NCBI RefSeq assembly: GCF_041296265.1
Contig: NC_091695.1
Coordinates: forward strand, 35,793,001-35,857,000
From: Equus caballus
Taxonomy: Eukaryota > Chordata > Mammalia > Perissodactyla > Equidae
Length of the DNA: 64,000 nucleotides
Reading direction: 5' to 3'
Below the pieces are notes generated by a model, which saw only the letters and a program-made list of their open reading frames with translations, ran no database searches and had not been told where the DNA came from. Made by a program: the position numbers and the translations under genes. Positions 59,501-64,000 of the stretch are shown here, piece by piece. Positions within the stretch are counted from its first letter, which is position 1; the number at the start of each line of letters is the position of its first letter.

Positions 59501-59954
59501 CCATGTGATTCTTCCAGTAAGACCTAGGTAGAGTAAGATTTATGGTTCTCATAAGTTTCATGAGATTTATGTTATCTGCCATTCTTTAACTCTTCCTTCT
59601 CCCTCACTTCCACACCCTCCACTTAGGGTTCTTCTTTGTGTTCTCTTTCTCCTCACCCAAATTCTCTGACCTTCAGTGAAAAGAGGAATCTCTAAACTGA
59701 AATATCAGGTATTACTCTGGAGTGAGAGGCGGATGTTGAGTTCTACTTCTGCAATTTCTTAATTATGTGGTCTTGAACTCTGTTGACTTCTGTTTTTCAC
59801 TTGTAAAATGGGGATAATAGGATTATCTTTAATGTAGTGAGACCATATCTATAAAGCCTAAGACGCTGTAGAAGATAATAGTAGAGCACTGAATCAAAAA
59901 TGACAATTTTCTCAATTTCAGAGAAATTAGCTAATATCAAAACGTTTGTCAAGT
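56524..59954. repeat. Shared downstream flank of OR copy 4
   Basis: Collinear with the flanks of copies 1 and 2. Contents are a polyA signal at 56897-56902, a GA-rich tract at about 56975-57150, an ERE at 57272, an antisense MIR at about 58500-58720 and a MIR-like piece at 58950-59070. The segment TAAGTTTCATGAGATTTATG (59555-59574) is shared only with unit 1. No gene was seen. Confidence 0.7.
57272..57515 (-). mobile_element. ERE SINE
   Basis: A reverse-strand ERE from TTTTTTTTTTCCTGAAGAAG to CACTGGGCTGGCTCCC. It is flanked by AGAAGGGGC on both sides. The empty site in unit 1 is near 9905 (AGAAAGGAGGGGCAC). Confidence 0.96.
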
Positions 59955-60390
59955 ATGCTGCTCTCACCACTCTTATTCAAAATAGTATTAGAAGTTCTAA
60001 CCAGAGCAGTTAAGAAAATGAAACAAAATGTATCCAAATCGTAAAGAAAGCAGTTAACACATCACTATTTGCAGTTGACACAATTATATGTATAAGAAAA
60101 CCTAAAATTCATGAAAAGACAATTAGAAATAATCAATGAGTAGAGTAAAATTTAGTGAACAAAATCAATGTACAAAAATCAGTTGCTTTTTTATACACTA
60201 ACAATGAACTAGCAGAAAGAGGAATAAAAAATATAATTCCATTTAAAATAGTAACAATAATAATAAAATACGTAGAAATAAATTTAACCAAGGAAGTGAA
60301 AGACTTGTACACAGAAAACTATAACACAGTGTTGAAATAATTCAAGGAAGATAGAAACAAATGGAATGATATTTCGTGCTCGTGGAGCAC
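59955..60390 (+). mobile_element. Sense L1 ORF2 fragment
   Basis: The forward frame at 60155-60340 reads VQKSVAFLYTNNELAERGIK then NLTKEVKDLYTENYN, the region after the L1 reverse-transcriptase FADD motif. It ends at CGTGCTCGTGGAGC and meets the antisense L1 head to head, exactly as at 47248. Confidence 0.87.
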
Positions 60391-63300
60391 AACTGAGTTC
60401 TGAACAGTGATTTTATAGCCCGCAAATTTACTGCATTGGTTGATTACTTCCAACCCTTTTTTGGTTGAGTCTTTAGGATTTTCTACATCCAAGTTTATAT
60501 CCTCTGAAGATAACGACAATTTTAATTCTTCCTTCTCAATTTGGATGTCTTATATTTCTTTATCTAGCCTGTTTACTCTATTTAAGACTTTTAGTACTAA
60601 ATTGAATAAGAGTAGTGGGAGCGAGCACCATTGTCTTGTTCCCAACAGAGGAAAAACTTTGTTGTTCACCATTGAGCATAATGTTAGCTGTGGGTTTGTT
60701 TTATACGGCCTTCATTATGTTGAGGTATGTTCCTTGTATATCTAATTTTTGAGGGTTTTAATCATGAAAGGATGTGATATTTTGTTCAATGCTTTTTCTG
60801 CATCTATTGAGATGATCGTATGATTTTTATCTTTCATTCTCTAAATGTGGTGTATCACATTTATTAAATTGGACATCTTGAACCTTCTTCCTCTCCAAGG
60901 ATAAATCCCACTTGGTCATAGCTTTGGTGTGAGTGTAATAGTGGCCTCCTAAAATGTGATGGGAACTATTCCTTCCTGTTCAATTTTTTGAAAGTGTTCA
61001 AGAAGGATTGGCATTAATTTGGCAGAATTTGCCAGAGAAGCCATCTTGTTCTGAGGGTTTCTGTATCAAGAGGTTTTTGATTGCTGATTTCATCTCCTTA
61101 CTCATCTTTTTCTGTTCAGATTTTCTATTTCTTCTTGATTCAATCTTGATAACTTGCATATTTCTAGGAAGTTATCCATTTCTTATAGATTATCCAATTT
61201 ATTGGCATATAGTTGTTCATAGTAGTCTCTTATGATCTTATGTAGTTTTGTAATATCACTTGTAATATCTCCCCTTTCATTTCTGATTTTATTTCAGTAT
61301 ACTTTTTTTCTTAGCCTATCTAAAGATTTGTCAGAATAGTTTATTTTTTGAAAACTACCTCTTAACTTCATTGATTATTCTTATTGTTTTTTGGTCTCTA
61401 ATTCATTTATTTTCATTCTGATCATTCTTGTTTCCTTCCTTCTACTCACTTTGGTCTTAATTTGTTCTTTTTTTCTCATTCCTTGAGGTGTAATGTTAGG
61501 TTTTTATTGAGATTCTTCTATAGTCTTAATATATGAATTTATTGCTATAAACTTCCTTCTCAGAACTGATTTTTTTTATGATGGTATTGGTTTTGGTGTG
61601 TTATATTTCTATTTTTATTTGTTTTAAGATATTTGTTGATTTCTCTTTTGATTTCTTATTTGACTTATTGGTTGTTCAGGGGGTTTTTTTGGTATATTTT
61701 CTGTACACGAAAATATTTGTAAAATTTCCAGCTTTCCCTAAGTTGATTTCTAGTTTCATACCAATGTGGTCAGAAAAGATACTTGGTATGATTTCAGGCT
61801 TAAGAATTTTAAAATATGTTTGTATCCTGTCATATGATCTATCCTGGAAATATTCCATGTGCACTTAAGGAGAATATATATTCTGCTGCTATTAGATGAA
61901 ATGTTGTATAAATGTCTGTTAAGTCCATTTGGTCTAATACGATGCAAGTCTAACATTTCTGTGTTGATTTTTTGCCTGGATGATCTATCCACTGCTGAAA
62001 GTGGAATACTAAGTTCTCCCACTATTATTGTGTTGCTCTCTAATTCCTTCTTCAGATCTGTTAGTATTTGCTTAATATACTTAGGTGCTCTGATTTGGGA
62101 TGCATGTATATTTACATTTATTATGTTTTCTTGATGAATTGGCCCCTTTACTGTTACATAGTTACCTTCTTTGTTTCCATATTTGGCTTAAAATTTATTT
62201 TGTCTGATATAGATAGCTGTTCCTGCTTTCTTTTGGTTTCCACTTGCATGAAATATCTTTTTCCATTCCTTCACTTTGAGCCTGTGGCTCTCCTTAAAGC
62301 TGTAGTGAATCTCTTGTAGGCAGCATATAGTTGGGTCTTGTTTTTATCTATCCAGGACTCTGCCTTTTGATTGGTGAATTCAATCCATTTACATGTAGAG
62401 TTACTTTTGATATATAAGCACTTACTAATGCCATCTTATTCATTGTTTTCTGATTGTTTTGTATTTCCATTGTCTCTTTTTCCCTTGTGTGTGCCTGACT
62501 TTGTATCTTTGGTGGTATGCTGTGTTTCCTCTTGTCTTTTTGTGAATCTACTCTAGGCCTTTTCTTTGTGATTACCATGTGCGTTACATAAACATCTTAT
62601 AAAGAAAACACTGCATTTTAAACTGATAGCAACTTAAATTTTCTACAAAAGCTGTACCCCTTTACTCCTCTCTTTTATATTTTTATGTCGTTATTTACCT
62701 TTTTTTACATCAAGTATTCTTTAACAAATTATTCTAGCTATAAACATTTTAATACTCATCATTTTTAAACTTTATACTAGAATTAAGTGGTTAACACACC
62801 ATCCTATTACAGAATTAGAGTTTTTTGTGCCTGCCTATATACCTACCTTTATGCTATGCTATGTGCTTTTGTATGTTTTCATGTTGCTGGTTGGTGTCTT
62901 TTTATTTCAATGTGAAAAACTTTTTTAAGGCAGGATTAGTGGTGATGAATAATCTCAGCTTTTGTTTTATGGGAAAGTCTTTATTTCTCCATCGTATCTG
63001 AAGTATAACTTTGTGGGATAGAGTATTCTTGGCTGGCAGTTTTTCTTTCAACACTGAATATACCGTTCCCCTCTGTCCTGGCCTATAGGATGTCTGCTGA
63101 GAAAACTGCTGATAGCTAATGAGATTCCCTTGAAGGTACAATCTTTTCTTCCCTTGTTGCTTTTAGGATTCTTTCTCTGTCTTTGATCTTTAACAGTTTT
63201 ATTTTGATTTGTCTTGGAGAATGTCTTTTGAAATGAGAACATAGGGTGATCTGTGATTGTGAGCCTACCTGTCTAAGTCTCTCCAGGTTTTGGAAGTCTG

Positions 63301-64000
63301 TAGTATTATTCCCTAAATTAATTTTCTGCCCCCTTCTCCCTCTTTGTTCCTTTTGAACCTCAATTCTTCTAATTTTGTTTTGATGAAATCCCATAGATCA
63401 CGTAGGCTTTCTTTGCTCTTTTTCCTTCTGTTTTGTTTCCTTGGCTTTGACTGCGTTAATTCAAACGTCTTGCCCTCTAGCTCACTTTCCTGTCTTCCAT
63501 GTTCTCTACTCTACTGAAGATGCTCTCTATTGTATTTTTCATTTCATTCATTGAATTATTCATCTCCAGAATTTGTTTGTTCTTTTTTATAATTTTTATT
63601 TCCTTGTCATATATCTCATTTTGTGTCTTTATTTCCTTATCTTATTATCTTCTTTTGCCTTTTATTTTCTTTCATTGAGATTCTTCGAAAAGCTATTTTG
63701 AATTCTTTATTCCCTTAGTCACAAAATTCTGTGCTTCTAAAATTCTGTTGTTGGCGATTTTTGTGAACTTTACATGATGACATGTTCCCTTGATATTTCA
63801 TGTTTCTTATAGCTTCTGGTTGCTGCTTTTGCACTTGAAATAGAAAACACCTCTTCAAATCTTTGCTAGTTGCCTTCAGATGGGGTATCCTGTTATTGGT
63901 GGTGTTATATCTGAGGTTTTCTCTGCCTTTATATGGGTAAATGTGCTCCACTCTTATTGCTCTCACTTGTGGCAGAATTCTTAAGCTATTGTGTCTTCCC
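60391..64000 (-). mobile_element. Antisense L1 at window end
   Basis: Reverse-strand ORF2 runs from the reverse-transcriptase region (ENPKDSTKKGLEVINQCSKF at about 60430-60490) to its N-terminus near 62400 (YISKVTLHVNGLNSPIKRQS). ORF1 is at about 62920-63700, where the reverse strand reads YRPGQRGTVYS and KQKLRLFITTNPALKKF. The 5' UTR-like segment starts at about 63915 and is cut by the window edge. Frames are broken. By position this is the L1 that precedes a further OR unit. Confidence 0.88.

Noticed and set aside
1-64000. Endogenous retroviruses or LTR elements
   Set aside because: No LTR pair and no retroviral gene was recognised; all reverse-transcriptase similarity is L1 ORF2. Short solo LTRs could be missed by eye.
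1-64000. CRISPR arrays, operons, prophage or a novel defence-type system
   Set aside because: The window is mammalian. Repeats are SINE, LINE, microsatellite or segmental duplications, and the genes are olfactory receptors.

Overview
This window is mammalian nuclear DNA. It has AT-rich intergenic sequence, single-exon olfactory receptor (OR) genes, fragmented LINE-1 (L1), and ancient MIR SINEs. It also holds about a dozen tRNA-derived SINEs that begin GGGGCTGGCCCTGTGGCCG, which I recognise as the equine repetitive element (ERE) family. That places the sequence in Perissodactyla, most likely a horse-type equid. No bacterial, CRISPR, toxin or retroviral gene was seen.

The core is a tandem array of one class II OR subfamily, all on the + strand. 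Copy 1 (8217-9161) and copy 2 (19993-20937) are intact 314-codon genes. Copy 3 (43320-45130) is dead and is split by an 877-bp L1. Copy 4 (55581-56523) is intact except for a 2-bp deletion that removes TM7. A fifth OR pseudogene, at 29560-30474, belongs to a different lineage and reads as a decayed OR5AN-type gene (the musk-receptor lineage). This suggests a region equivalent to the human 11q12 OR5A/OR5AN cluster. That synteny is inferred from memory, not from a search.

Each array unit has the same order: an antisense L1 whose 5' UTR end faces the OR, about 2.5-3 kb of shared upstream flank, a homeodomain plus O/E-like promoter candidate about 500 bp before the ATG, a splice acceptor about 20 bp before the ATG, the coding exon, a polyA signal about 390 bp after the stop, a polypurine tract, MIR remnants, then the next L1. 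The L1 copies sit at 2885-5330, 12528-17060, 38647-41120, 46835-52700 and 59955 to the window end. The last one ends inside its 5' UTR, which predicts a further OR unit just outside the window. A larger duplication is also visible: sequence starting at 493 is repeated from 36225 (offset about 35.7 kb), with a sharp breakpoint at 36225.

Between units 2 and 3 (24040-36225) lie unrelated single-copy sequence, an L1 with a deleted middle, the OR5AN-like pseudogene with its own flank, a second L1 and a GC-richer tract of unknown identity. Every ERE occupies a site that is empty in the sister units, so the ERE insertions post-date the duplications. Nothing here is a novel biochemical system. The interesting material is duplication history, promoter footprints shared by four paralogs, near-intact receptor decay, and a well-preserved L1 twin-priming scar inside a receptor gene.
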